Shown: piece after piece, positions 7,705 to 14,757 of the stretch
How positions within the stretch are numbered: position 1 is the stretch's first letter
How the letters are laid out: each line of letters begins with the position of its first letter
The notes under the pieces: generated by a model
Databases searched by the model: none
Told to the model about the DNA's origin: nothing
What the model saw: only the letters and a program-made list of their open reading frames with translations
Origin: Saccharopolyspora_D taberi
Lineage (GTDB): Bacteria > Actinomycetota > Actinomycetes > Mycobacteriales > Pseudonocardiaceae
DNA length: 64,000 nucleotides
Direction: 5' to 3'
Assembly (NCBI RefSeq): GCF_039534165.1
Contig: NZ_BAAAUX010000010.1
Span: 124,001-188,000, forward strand
Position numbers and translations under genes: made by a program

Positions 7705-8721
7705 ATGGTGCGGGTGACCGGGGTGACGAGGATCGGCCGCAGCACCGGCGAGGAGTCGCCCAACCGGACGGCGAGCAGGTTCGGCATCACCGCCACCGAC
7801 CTCGGCATCCTGTGGGACGACGGTCGCGGCGGGGTGCTCGCCGCGTTCGGCGACACCTACGGTGCGGGGTGGGGCGGCCACGGAGCGGGCCCGCACAGCG
7901 CCGACTGGCGCTTCAACGTGCTGGCCAGGTCGACCAACACCGATCTCGACGCGGGTCTGCGGTTCGACTCGGTCCTCCAGCGCGAGGACGGCACGGCGGC
8001 CCAGTTCGTCCCCCCGGACCGGCGCGCCCGCGAGCACACGGTGATCCCGACGTCGGGCATCGCGGTCGACGGCCGCAACTACCTGCACTACATGTCGGTC
8101 CTGCGCTGGGGAATGCCGGGCGTCTGGCACACGAACTACGCCGGGATCGCCCACTCCGACGACGGCGGCCAGACCTGGACGAAGTCGGGCAAGGCGGTCT
8201 GGCCGAACCGCCGCCAGCGCTGGACGAGCCGCTTCCGCCGCCGGGACCAGGGCGGCCACCCGTTCCAGATGGTCGGCTTCGCCGGGGTCGTGGACGGACG
8301 GGTGCACCTGCTCGGCACCCCCAGCGGCAGGTTCGGCCCGGCACGACTGGCGCGCAGCGCCGACCTGCTCGACCCGTCGGAGTACGAGTACTGGACGGGA
8401 GAGCGCTGGGGCCGCGACCCGTTCGCCGCGGCGGAGGTCCTGACCGCACCGGTCGCGGAACTGTCGGTGCAGTACAACCACCACTTCGGCTGCTGGTTCG
8501 CGATCCACCTCGACGAGCACCGCGCCGCGATCGTGCTGCGCACAGCGGACCAGCTGACCGGCCCGTGGACACCGGGCGAGGTACTCGTCTCGGGCGCCGA
8601 CTACCCGGCCCTGTACGGCGGCTTCCAGCACCCGTGGGCAGCGGACCGCCCGGCGGTCTACTTCACGATGACCCAGTGGGCCCCGTACAACGTCGACTTC
8701 TTCAGAGCCGACCTGGAATAG
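7705..8721 (+). CDS. DUF4185 protein, possible GH183-type endo-D-arabinanase
   Basis: Protein of 338 aa with the DUF4185 five-bladed propeller pattern. Two aspartates 18 residues apart, in ITATDLGILW (D32) and AAFGDTYG (D50), sit where the catalytic acids of this family are expected. Repeated blade motifs include HSDDGGQTW and WTPGEVLV. DUF4185 proteins have been assigned to glycoside hydrolase family 183, endo-D-arabinanases acting on mycobacterial arabinan. A Pseudonocardiaceae cell wall contains arabinogalactan, so a wall-remodelling role is reasonable. No signal peptide is seen at the N-terminus, which is odd for a wall hydrolase; it may be intracellular or exported another way. Divergent from pabB with a 38-bp gap. 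Confidence 0.72.
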   Translation: MVRVTGVTRIGRSTGEESPNRTASRFGITATDLGILWDDGRGGVLAAFGDTYGAGWGGHGAGPHSADWRFNVLARSTNTDLDAGLRFDSVLQREDGTAAQFVPPDRRAREHTVIPTSGIAVDGRNYLHYMSVLRWGMPGVWHTNYAGIAHSDDGGQTWTKSGKAVWPNRRQRWTSRFRRRDQGGHPFQMVGFAGVVDGRVHLLGTPSGRFGPARLARSADLLDPSEYEYWTGERWGRDPFAAAEVLTAPVAELSVQYNHHFGCWFAIHLDEHRAAIVLRTADQLTGPWTPGEVLVSGADYPALYGGFQHPWAADRPAVYFTMTQWAPYNVDFFRADLE

Positions 8722-9043
8722 CAGCCAAACCGCCCAACCAACGCGCCCAGCGGCAAAGAAGTCCCCACCTACAAGGGCGGGGTTTGGTTCTCATCCCGTC
8801 GACCTGGCGCAGCCCGATCAGGCCGTGTCAAGGGGGCACAGACAAGAAAACCGCAGCGGCCAAGCAATAAGGCCCCCTTGACGCGGTCTGATAGCCCTCC
8901 GTGGAGGTCGACGGGATGAGAACCACCCCAACCGAACCGCAGCGGACCGCCCCATCTCATCCCGGAGACCTGCCGGGGGTCCGGGGTCGGCGAGAGCCCC
9001 GGAAACCACCCACGCAACGGAACCCGAACCGGCAAACCCCAAA
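8722..9043. other. Gene-free convergent gap holding the second repeat copy
   Basis: Lies between the ends of the DUF4185 gene and the ABC permease gene. It holds one CCCCACCTAC hairpin unit (about 8764-8782), palindromic element B (8786-8924) and one degenerate 86-bp unit (8960-9045). It is otherwise without coding signal. Confidence 0.8.
8786..8924. repeat. Long palindromic element, copy B
   Basis: Same 20-bp terminal arms as copy A (8786-8805 and 8905-8924) and the same inner TCAAGGGGGC / GCCCCCTTGA arms; differences concentrate in the central loop (acagacaaga... against accaacgcac... in copy A). The two copies flank the pabB-DUF4185 pair in direct orientation about 2.9 kb apart, so they could recombine to delete that pair. 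Confidence 0.85.
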
Positions 9044-9772
9044 TCACCCCCGCCGAAAAACCCAAACCCCCACCCCGAGCACCCCGAAAGCCAAACCCCC
9101 GGAAACCCCGACCCCGACGAACACGACAAAAGACACCTCCCCGGAGAACAGCGCCCGCTCGGCATCGACGACGTAAGTCATCGGATTCACCCGCGAAAGC
9201 GCCCGCAACCACTCCGGCCCGACGTCCATCGGGATCAGGAACCCGGACAGCAGCAGCAACGGCATCGACAGGCTCTGCACGACCGGCGCGAACTCGTACT
9301 CGTTGGTGAGCCGCAGCGCGAGCAGGTACGAACCGCCCGCCAGCGCCGCGCTCAGCAGACCCAGCAGCACCAGCCCCAACAGCACGGACAAAAACGACAC
9401 CGGCATCCCGAACGCCACGGCGGCGAGGACGATCAGCACCACCGCCTGGACCAGGACCACGACGGTGTCGCGCAGGACTCGCCCGGTCAGCAGCGCACTC
9501 CGGCTCAGCGGGCTCACCCGCATCCGGTCCAGCACCCCGGACCGCTGGTCCGGGATCAGCGCGAACCCGGCGAAGCCCGCGCCGAACATCGCCAGCATCA
9601 CCAGCACCCCGGGCAGGAACGACTCCCAGGACGCACCACCGGAGCCGACCAGCAGCGGGCCGAACAGCACGAGGTGGACCACCGGCTGCACCAGCCCGAT
9701 CGCCAGCACGAGCGGGTTGCGCAGGGTCGGCACGATCGCGTGCCGGAACACTAGCCAGACGTCACGCGGCAT
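9044..9772 (-). CDS. ABC-2 exporter permease (DrrB-like)
   Basis: Membrane subunit, 242 aa, six predicted helices. Family features: an early amphipathic WLVFRHAIVPTLRNP, the TM2-3 segment DQRSGVLDRMRVSPLSR typical of DrrB-like permeases, and the C-terminal LSRVNPMTYVVDAERAL signature. Its ATG (9772) lies 11 bp inside the ATPase gene, giving coupled translation. It is the last gene of a PadR-ATPase-permease transcription unit. Predicted to export a hydrophobic drug or lipid. Confidence 0.9.
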   Translation of the reverse strand: MPRDVWLVFRHAIVPTLRNPLVLAIGLVQPVVHLVLFGPLLVGSGGASWESFLPGVLVMLAMFGAGFAGFALIPDQRSGVLDRMRVSPLSRSALLTGRVLRDTVVVLVQAVVLIVLAAVAFGMPVSFLSVLLGLVLLGLLSAALAGGSYLLALRLTNEYEFAPVVQSLSMPLLLLSGFLIPMDVGPEWLRALSRVNPMTYVVDAERALFSGEVSFVVFVGVGVSGGLAFGVLGVGVWVFRRG

Positions 9773-10694
9773 CGGCGGCCTCCATGCGGTGTCCGGTGAG
9801 CTGGAGGAACACGTCGTCCAGGCTGGGCCGCCGCACCCGCAGCGAGGTCAGCCGGGACGGCTCGACGACTCGCAGCAGCGCCGCCAGCGCCTCGTCGCCG
9901 CGGTCGGTGCGGAACCGCACCCCGTCGGCGTCGAACCGGACGTCCCGCGCCTGCGGCAGCCCGCGCACGGCGGTCGCGGCCGTCTCGGGGTCGGAGCAGG
10001 AGAACAGCACCAGGTCGCCCGAAACCCGCTGCTTGAGCTCGTCCGGCGTGCCGGTCGCGACGATCCGGCCGTTGTCGATCACCAGCAGCCGGTCGCACAG
10101 CACGTCGGCTTCGTCGAGGTAGTGCGTGCTGAGCAGGACCGTAATGCCGTGCTCCGCGCGCAGCTCGCGGATCAGCTCCCACAGGCCAGCGCGGCTCTGC
10201 GGGTCGAGCCCGGTGCTCGGTTCGTCGAGGAAGAGCAGGCGCGGCGTGTGGGCCAGGCCCAGCGCGATGTCGAGCCTGCGGCGCTGGCCGCCCGACAGCG
10301 CGGCGACCGGCCGCCGGTCCAGGCCGTCGAGACCGAGCGCGCCGAGCAGTTCGGCGCAGCGGGCGCGGGCCCGCGCGGCCGACAGGCCGTGGAACCGGGC
10401 CTGCATGCGGATCTCGTCGCCGACCTCGCGATCCGCTCCGGCCGACCCGCTCTGCGGGACGTGGCCGATCCGGCGGCGGACGCCGACGGGATCGGTCCGC
10501 AGGTCGCACCCGGCGACGGTGGCTTCGCCCGCGGTCGGCGGCAGCAGCGTGGTCAGCATGCGGATGGTCGTGGTCTTGCCCGCGCCGTTCGGGCCGAGGA
10601 ACCCGACGAGTTCCCCCTCGGTGATGTCGATGTCGAGCTCGCGGACGGCGTCGACATCGCGGAAGCGGCGGCTCAGGCCGCGTGCGTGGATCAC
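9762..10694 (-). CDS. ABC exporter ATP-binding protein (DrrA-like)
   Basis: 310-aa ATPase: Walker A GPNGAGKTTT, Q-loop VPQSGS, signature LSGGQRRR, Walker B LLFLDEPSTGLDP, H-loop STHYLDEAD, and the DrrA-type C-terminal RRPSLDDVFLQLTG. I chose GTG 10694 because AAAGGGG (10705-10699 on the minus strand) is 5 nt upstream; the open frame extends to 10757 but that stretch runs through the operator. Pairs with the overlapping permease. Regulation by the upstream PadR protein is likely. Confidence 0.88.
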   Translation of the reverse strand: MIHARGLSRRFRDVDAVRELDIDITEGELVGFLGPNGAGKTTTIRMLTTLLPPTAGEATVAGCDLRTDPVGVRRRIGHVPQSGSAGADREVGDEIRMQARFHGLSAARARARCAELLGALGLDGLDRRPVAALSGGQRRRLDIALGLAHTPRLLFLDEPSTGLDPQSRAGLWELIRELRAEHGITVLLSTHYLDEADVLCDRLLVIDNGRIVATGTPDELKQRVSGDLVLFSCSDPETAATAVRGLPQARDVRFDADGVRFRTDRGDEALAALLRVVEPSRLTSLRVRRPSLDDVFLQLTGHRMEAADAA

Positions 10695-10706
10695 GGAACC
10701 CCTTTC

Positions 10707-10766
10707 ATCAATTTTGACTACTCGGCGAGCATGCTGGATCCGCCACCATCTAGTCAACTTTGATTA
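10707..10766 (-). promoter_or_regulatory. Paired operator-like palindromes in the PadR-ABC gap
   Basis: Two similar sites in opposite orientation, ATCAATTTTGACTA (10707-10720) and TAGTCAACTTTGATTA (10751-10766). Each is itself an RTCAA-NN-TTGAY palindrome. They are the most AT-rich bases in the region and bracket the 70-bp gap before the ATPase gene; the right copy overlaps the PadR stop codon. Probable binding sites for the PadR repressor (inference). Confidence 0.5.
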
Positions 10767-11351
10767 GTCGTCCGCGAGCCGGTACTCGCCCGCCTCCAGG
10801 CGTTCGACCAGCTCGTCGATCCACCGCAGGTCGCCCTCGATCGAGACCGCCCACAGCCGGAACAGCTCGCGCACGTGCGCCGGCTTGCCCATCTCGTCGT
10901 TGCCCTCGACGAGGTGTTCGGTGGTGCTCAGCGCCGCCCGCGACCTGACCCGCCGGTGCCGGAGCAGGTCGATCAGCTCCTTGCGCCGCAGGAACGGCAG
11001 GAACGGGATCGCCGCGCTGACCGCGATCCCGCAGTCCGGGTCGAGCAGCGTCCGGCGCAGCAGGGTGTCCAGCTCGGTCTCGCCGTCCGGGGTGAGCCGG
11101 TAGGTGGTCCGCTCCGGCCCCGCCGCGCCCGGCTCCGACTCGTCAGCGGCCAGCAGCCCGTCCGCGGTCAGCCTGCGCAGCGCGTTGTAGATCGAACCCG
11201 GGCGGACGTTGGCCCACTTGTCCGCCGACCACGACAGCAGCTCCCGGCGCACCTGGTAGCCGTGCGCCCGGCCGTGCATCCGCACCACGCCGAGCACCAG
11301 CAGTTTCGTCGCCGAAGGCCGGCTCGCGGTACCGGACGCCGACTCCGCCAT
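10764..11351 (-). CDS. PadR-family transcriptional regulator
   Basis: 195-aa repressor-type protein. The N-terminal winged helix is clear: TKLLVLGVVRMHGRAHGYQVRRELLSW followed by VRPGSIYNALRRLTADGLL and a wing TTYRLTPDGETEL. The C-terminal helices ending WIDELVERLEAGEYRL are the PadR C-terminal dimer domain. The start at ATG 11351 has GGAGG 5 nt upstream; longer open frames to 11453 lack one. It precedes the ABC genes on the same strand. PadR proteins typically repress an adjacent multidrug exporter and release it on ligand binding (family knowledge). Confidence 0.88.
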   Translation of the reverse strand: MAESASGTASRPSATKLLVLGVVRMHGRAHGYQVRRELLSWSADKWANVRPGSIYNALRRLTADGLLAADESEPGAAGPERTTYRLTPDGETELDTLLRRTLLDPDCGIAVSAAIPFLPFLRRKELIDLLRHRRVRSRAALSTTEHLVEGNDEMGKPAHVRELFRLWAVSIEGDLRWIDELVERLEAGEYRLADD

Positions 11352-11403
11352 CGTTCCTCCGCGCACAACGAGAACCCGTTCGAAACCGAACGCCCACCAT
11401 ACG

Positions 11404-11409
11404 TAGGCT
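11404..11409 (+). promoter_or_regulatory. metG -10 box (leaderless)
   Basis: TAGGCT is followed by exactly 7 nt (ATGGAAC) and then ATG 11417. There is no Shine-Dalgarno sequence, so transcription probably starts at the A of the start codon. Confidence 0.5.
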
Positions 11410-11416
11410 ATGGAAC

Positions 11417-13210
11417 ATGAGTGCCTCTGTGCTGACCGCTGTGGCCTGGCCATACGCCAACGGTCCGCGGCACATCGGCCATGTCTCCGGCTTCGGTGTG
11501 CCCTCGGACGTCTTCTCGCGCTACCAGCGAATGTCGGGCAACCGGGTCCTGATGGTCTCCGGTACCGACGAGCACGGCACCCCGATCTCGGTCCAGGCCG
11601 ACAAGGAGGGCCTGACCACCCGCGAGCTCGCCGACAAGTACAACCGGGTGATCACCGAGGACCTCCAGGGGCTCGGCCTGTCCTACGACCTGTTCACCCG
11701 CACCACCACCGGCAACCACTACGAGGTGGTGCAGCAGATCTTCCTGGCGCTGCACCGCAACGGCTACATCGTGCCGAAGACGACCACCGGCGCGATCAGC
11801 CCGTCCACCGGCCGGACGCTGCCGGACCGCTACATCGAGGGCACCTGCCCGATCTGCGGCTACGACGGCGCCCGCGGCGACCAGTGCGACAACTGCGGCA
11901 ACCAGCTGGACCCGGCCGAGCTGATCAACCCGGTCTCCCGGATCAACGGCGAGAAGCCGCGGTTCGTCGAGACCGAGCACCTGTTCCTGGACCTCTCGGC
12001 GTTCACCGAGTCGCTGGGCAAGTGGCTGTCCACCCGCACCGGCTGGCGGTCCAACGTGCTGAAGTTCACCCAGAACCTGGTCGAGGACATGCGCCCCAGG
12101 GCGATCAGCCGCGACCTGGACTGGGGCGTGCCGATCCCGCTGGACGGCTGGCGCGACCAGTCGATGAAGCGGCTCTACGTCTGGTTCGACGCCGTGATCG
12201 GCTACTTCTCGGCCAGCGTGGAGTGGGCCCGCCGCACCGGCGACCCGGACGCCTGGAAGCAGTTCTGGACCGACCCGTCGGCCCAGGGCTACTACTTCAT
12301 GGGCAAGGACAACATCACCTTCCACGCCCAGATCTGGCCCGCGCTGCTGATGGGCCACAACGGCCAGGGCGACAAGGGCGGCGAGGTCGGCCCGTACGGC
12401 ACGCTGAACCTGCCGGACGAGATCGTCTCCAGCGAGTTCCTCACCATGAGCGGCTCGAAGTTCTCGACCTCCCGCGGCACCGTGATCTACGTGCGGGACT
12501 TCCTGCGCGAGTTCGGCCCGGACACCCTGCGCTACTTCATCTCGGTGGCGGGCCCCGAGAACCAGGACACCGACTTCACCTGGGACGAGTTCGTCCGCCG
12601 CACCAACTTCGAACTCGCCAACGAGTGGGGCAACCTGGTCAACCGCTCGGTGTCGATGGCCGCCAAGAACAACGGCGCGGTGCCGGCCCCGACCACCCCG
12701 AAGGCCGCGGACGAGGAGCTGAAGTCCTTGTCCCGCAACGCTTTCGAGACCGTCGGCGGTCACCTCCAGCGGTCCCGGTTCAAGCTCGCGGCGCAGGAGG
12801 CCATGCGGGTCGTCTCGGCGGCCAACAAGTACCTGTCCGACCAGGAGCCGTGGAAGCTCAAGGACGACCCGGACCGCCGGGACGCCGTGCTGCACACCGC
12901 GCTCCAGGTCGTCTCGGACGCCAACACGCTGCTCACCCCGTTCCTGCCGCACTCGGCGCAGAAGGTGCACGAGCTGCTCGGCGGGACCGGCGTGTGGTCG
13001 GCGCAGCCGGAGCTGCGGGAGGTCGACGACCTCGACGTCCCGGAGCGGCAGTACCCGGTGCTGATGGGCGAGTACGCGGCCGAGCAGGCGAGCTGGGAGT
13101 CGAGGGAGATCGAGGTCGGACGGCCGCTGAAGAAGCCGACGCCGCTGTTCGCCAAGCTCGACGCCTCGCTCGGCGAGACCGGCCCGGAATGGGCACCGAT
13201 CGAGAGCTGA
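11417..13210 (+). CDS. metG: Methionyl-tRNA synthetase
   Basis: Class I synthetase, 597 aa, charging tRNA-Met. The HIGH motif is at residues 19-22. The zinc-binding connective insert has CPIC...CDNC knuckles (about residues 145-162). The KMSKS loop appears as MSGSKFSTS from residue 344. The anticodon-binding helical domain follows. The extra C-terminal dimerisation domain of longer MetG proteins is absent, which is normal for this form. A leaderless start at 11417 is supported by the upstream TAGGCT. A very strong hairpin 17 bp after the stop ends the transcript. In M. tuberculosis the metG and tatD neighbours are divergent; here they point the same way. Confidence 0.96.
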   Translation: MSASVLTAVAWPYANGPRHIGHVSGFGVPSDVFSRYQRMSGNRVLMVSGTDEHGTPISVQADKEGLTTRELADKYNRVITEDLQGLGLSYDLFTRTTTGNHYEVVQQIFLALHRNGYIVPKTTTGAISPSTGRTLPDRYIEGTCPICGYDGARGDQCDNCGNQLDPAELINPVSRINGEKPRFVETEHLFLDLSAFTESLGKWLSTRTGWRSNVLKFTQNLVEDMRPRAISRDLDWGVPIPLDGWRDQSMKRLYVWFDAVIGYFSASVEWARRTGDPDAWKQFWTDPSAQGYYFMGKDNITFHAQIWPALLMGHNGQGDKGGEVGPYGTLNLPDEIVSSEFLTMSGSKFSTSRGTVIYVRDFLREFGPDTLRYFISVAGPENQDTDFTWDEFVRRTNFELANEWGNLVNRSVSMAAKNNGAVPAPTTPKAADEELKSLSRNAFETVGGHLQRSRFKLAAQEAMRVVSAANKYLSDQEPWKLKDDPDRRDAVLHTALQVVSDANTLLTPFLPHSAQKVHELLGGTGVWSAQPELREVDDLDVPERQYPVLMGEYAAEQASWESREIEVGRPLKKPTPLFAKLDASLGETGPEWAPIES

Positions 13211-13226
13211 CGCGGATCGTGCAGCT

Positions 13227-13255
13227 GGGCACTCCCGGACCGTCCGGGAGTGCCC
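13227..13255 (+). terminator. metG terminator
   Basis: Fourteen-bp perfect inverted repeat GGGCACTCCCGGAC / GTCCGGGAGTGCCC, then TGTTTCTT. This is one of the best intrinsic terminators in the window. Confidence 0.8.
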
Positions 13256-13274
13256 TGTTTCTTGTGGAGGACTG

Positions 13275-13349
13275 ATGGGCCATGCTTTCCGACGGCTCAT
13301 CAAGGCCGACCGGGTGCGGGTGTCCCGCACCGGCGCTTTGGAGGACTGA
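13275..13349 (+). CDS. Tiny ORF 1 upstream of tatD (24 codons)
   Basis: ATG 13275 is preceded by GTGGAGGACTG (GGAGG 4 nt away). The peptide begins MGHAFRRLI, then K, then ADRVRVSRTG, and ends ALED. Its TGA overlaps the next ATG as TGATG. The reading frame contains a hairpin, GGTGCGGG (13313-13320) / CCCGCACC (13324-13331). Function unknown; it could be a translated leader or a coupled micropeptide. No homology is claimed. Confidence 0.45.
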   Translation: MGHAFRRLIKADRVRVSRTGALED

Positions 13350-13423
13350 TGGGCCATGCTTTTCGACGGCTCATCGAGGCCGACCGGGTGCGGGTGTCCC
13401 GCACCGGCACTGTGGAGGGTTGA
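13349..13423 (+). CDS. Tiny ORF 2 upstream of tatD (tandem copy, 24 codons)
   Basis: A 74-bp tandem duplicate of tiny ORF 1. It starts in the TGATG overlap, has its own GGAGG, and its TGA overlaps the tatD ATG as TGATG. The peptide differs at four positions (K to E, A to T, L to V, D to G), while the central ADRVRVSRTG is unchanged. The hairpin recurs at 13387-13405. The two copies have diverged but both frames and both junctions are kept, which favours translation. Confidence 0.45.
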   Translation: MGHAFRRLIEADRVRVSRTGTVEG

Positions 13424-14265
13424 TGAGCAAGCGGGACAAGAAGCGGGAGCTGCCGCCGGTTCCGGAGGCGCTGCCAGCCTCCGCGGTCGACGCGCACACC
13501 CACCTCGACGCCTGCGGTGCGTCGACGGCCGAGCAGGTCCGTGCGGTCGTGGACCGCGCCGAGGCCGCCGGGGTCGGCCGCGTGGTGACCGTCGCCGACG
13601 ACATCGCCGCCGCGCGCTGGGCCGTCGAAGCGTCCACTTGGGACGATCGGGTTTTCGCCGCCGTGGCGCTGCATCCCACCCGCACCAAGGACTTCGGCGA
13701 CGCCGACCGCGAGGTGCTGGAGGAGCTGTCGCGGCACCCGCGCGTGGTGGCGGTCGGGGAGACCGGGCTGGACTACTACTGGGACTACTCGCCGCCGGAG
13801 CCACAGCAGGAGGCGTTCCGCTGGCACATCGACCTCGCCAAGCGGGTGGGCAAGCCGCTGATGATCCACGACCGCGACGCGCACGCCGACATCCTCCGCA
13901 TCCTCAAAGAAGAAGGAGCGCCGGAGACGGTCGTGTTCCACTGCTTCTCCGGTGACGCGGACTTCGCGCGCGCGTGCGTGGAAGAGGGTTACGTGCTGTC
14001 CTTCGCGGGCACCGCGACCTTCCGCAACGCGCACGCGCTGCGCGAGGCAGCCGCGCTGGTCCCGTCCGAGCAGATGCTCGTCGAGACCGACGCGCCATTC
14101 CTGACGCCGCACCCGTTCCGCGGTCGCCCCAACGAGCCGTACTGCGTCAACTACACGTTGCGAGACCTGGCCGAGCTCCGCGGGGTTGATCTGGAAGAGC
14201 TCGTCCTGGCCACCGCGCGCACGGCCGAACGGACCTTCCGGCTGCGGCAGGTGGCCCCGAACTGA
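13423..14265 (+). CDS. tatD: TatD-family metal-dependent deoxyribonuclease
   Basis: 280-aa TIM-barrel hydrolase. Metal ligands: HxH at His25/His27 (VDAHTHLD), Glu in AVGETGLDYYWD, His in LMIHDRDAHAD, His in VVFHCFSGD and Asp in LVETDAPFL. The family has 3'-5' DNase/RNase activity and roles in DNA repair or tRNA quality control. ATG 13423 follows GGAGG at a good distance and overlaps the stop of tiny ORF 2. Upstream in-frame codons would read through the duplicated leader and were not used. Orthologue of Rv1008, followed by rpfB as in mycobacteria. Confidence 0.93.
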   Translation: MSKRDKKRELPPVPEALPASAVDAHTHLDACGASTAEQVRAVVDRAEAAGVGRVVTVADDIAAARWAVEASTWDDRVFAAVALHPTRTKDFGDADREVLEELSRHPRVVAVGETGLDYYWDYSPPEPQQEAFRWHIDLAKRVGKPLMIHDRDAHADILRILKEEGAPETVVFHCFSGDADFARACVEEGYVLSFAGTATFRNAHALREAAALVPSEQMLVETDAPFLTPHPFRGRPNEPYCVNYTLRDLAELRGVDLEELVLATARTAERTFRLRQVAPN

Positions 14266-14471
14266 CCGAACCGGACGAGACTGTGCGGGTGTGACATAGC
14301 GCAAAAAGACACGCAGGGCGACGAAACTTGCCCGAACCGTGCGGGAACTCTGCGCCATTTGGCCCAATCAAATGACATCCATGCGGGCCAGCGTGCCGAA
14401 ATCCGGTTACGGACAGCGTCGAGTTGCGCGGCAAATCGGCGTAACGCAGGTCACAGCGATCATCCGGGTTC

Positions 14472-14500
14472 TTGGCACCTTGCACAGATCACGCTAGAGT
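14472..14500 (+). promoter_or_regulatory. rpfB promoter
   Basis: TTGGCA (14472-14477) and TAGAGT (14495-14500) with the optimal 17-bp spacing, a good housekeeping promoter. Transcription would start near 14507, giving a 5' untranslated region of about 250 nt. Confidence 0.6.
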
Positions 14501-14506
14501 CTCGGC

Positions 14507-14757
14507 CTCGTAACCGATGACAATGCAGTCATGGGAAACACCCGCTAGTCGCCGCCGGTGTTCGTCGGGGAAGCCGGGTTCGCGGACCTTCGAGGGTCAG
14601 CGGACGGGCTAGGACGGCGCTTGGCTACGGGAGTCGGACGCACAACGAAGCACGAAGGTTACGTGCCCGCGAGGGATGAACGGAGTTCGAGGCAGATGAG
14701 CTCGACCACCGTCCCGTCGCCGGCGCACGACTTCCGCCTTCCGGAGGTAACGACCCT
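14507..14757 (+). ncRNA. Candidate structured 5' leader of rpfB (class unknown)
   Basis: A GC-rich leader with conserved-looking runs (TCGGGGAAGCCGGG, GGGAGTCGGACG). In M. tuberculosis the rpfB-ksgA operon is reported to be controlled by an RNA switch in its 5' leader, and other rpf genes carry c-di-AMP (ydaO) riboswitches. I could not fit the ydaO or cobalamin consensus here, so only a position-based candidate is offered. Confidence 0.35.

Larger units (their letters stand above)
13264..13423 (+). repeat. 74-bp tandem duplication before tatD
   Basis: Two full copies plus a partial leading copy of the GTGGAGGACTG junction. The period is exactly 74 bp, one less than 25 codons, which produces the one-base stop/start overlaps. 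Confidence 0.85.
14266..14757 (+). other. Long intergenic region and leader of rpfB
   Basis: No gene is seen in these 492 bp. The downstream half is a predicted leader of about 250 nt from the promoter at 14472-14500. It contains several short stems, e.g. GACC-TTCGA-GGGTC near 14585-14599. The first half has no recognisable element. Confidence 0.7.

Noticed and set aside
6014..7717. Plus-strand frame of 567 codons over the 86-bp repeats and pabB
   Set aside because: Repeat-derived start, then antisense to pabB.
13282..14265. N-terminally extended TatD through the duplicated leader
   Set aside because: The extension changes reading frame relative to the repeat units, so its two halves are unrelated; ATG 13423 has GGAGG and the family N-terminus.
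14507..14757. ydaO (c-di-AMP) or cobalamin riboswitch before rpfB
   Set aside because: Fragments such as GGGGAAGCCGG and GGGAGTCGG look suggestive, but the conserved cores of both classes are not found in order.
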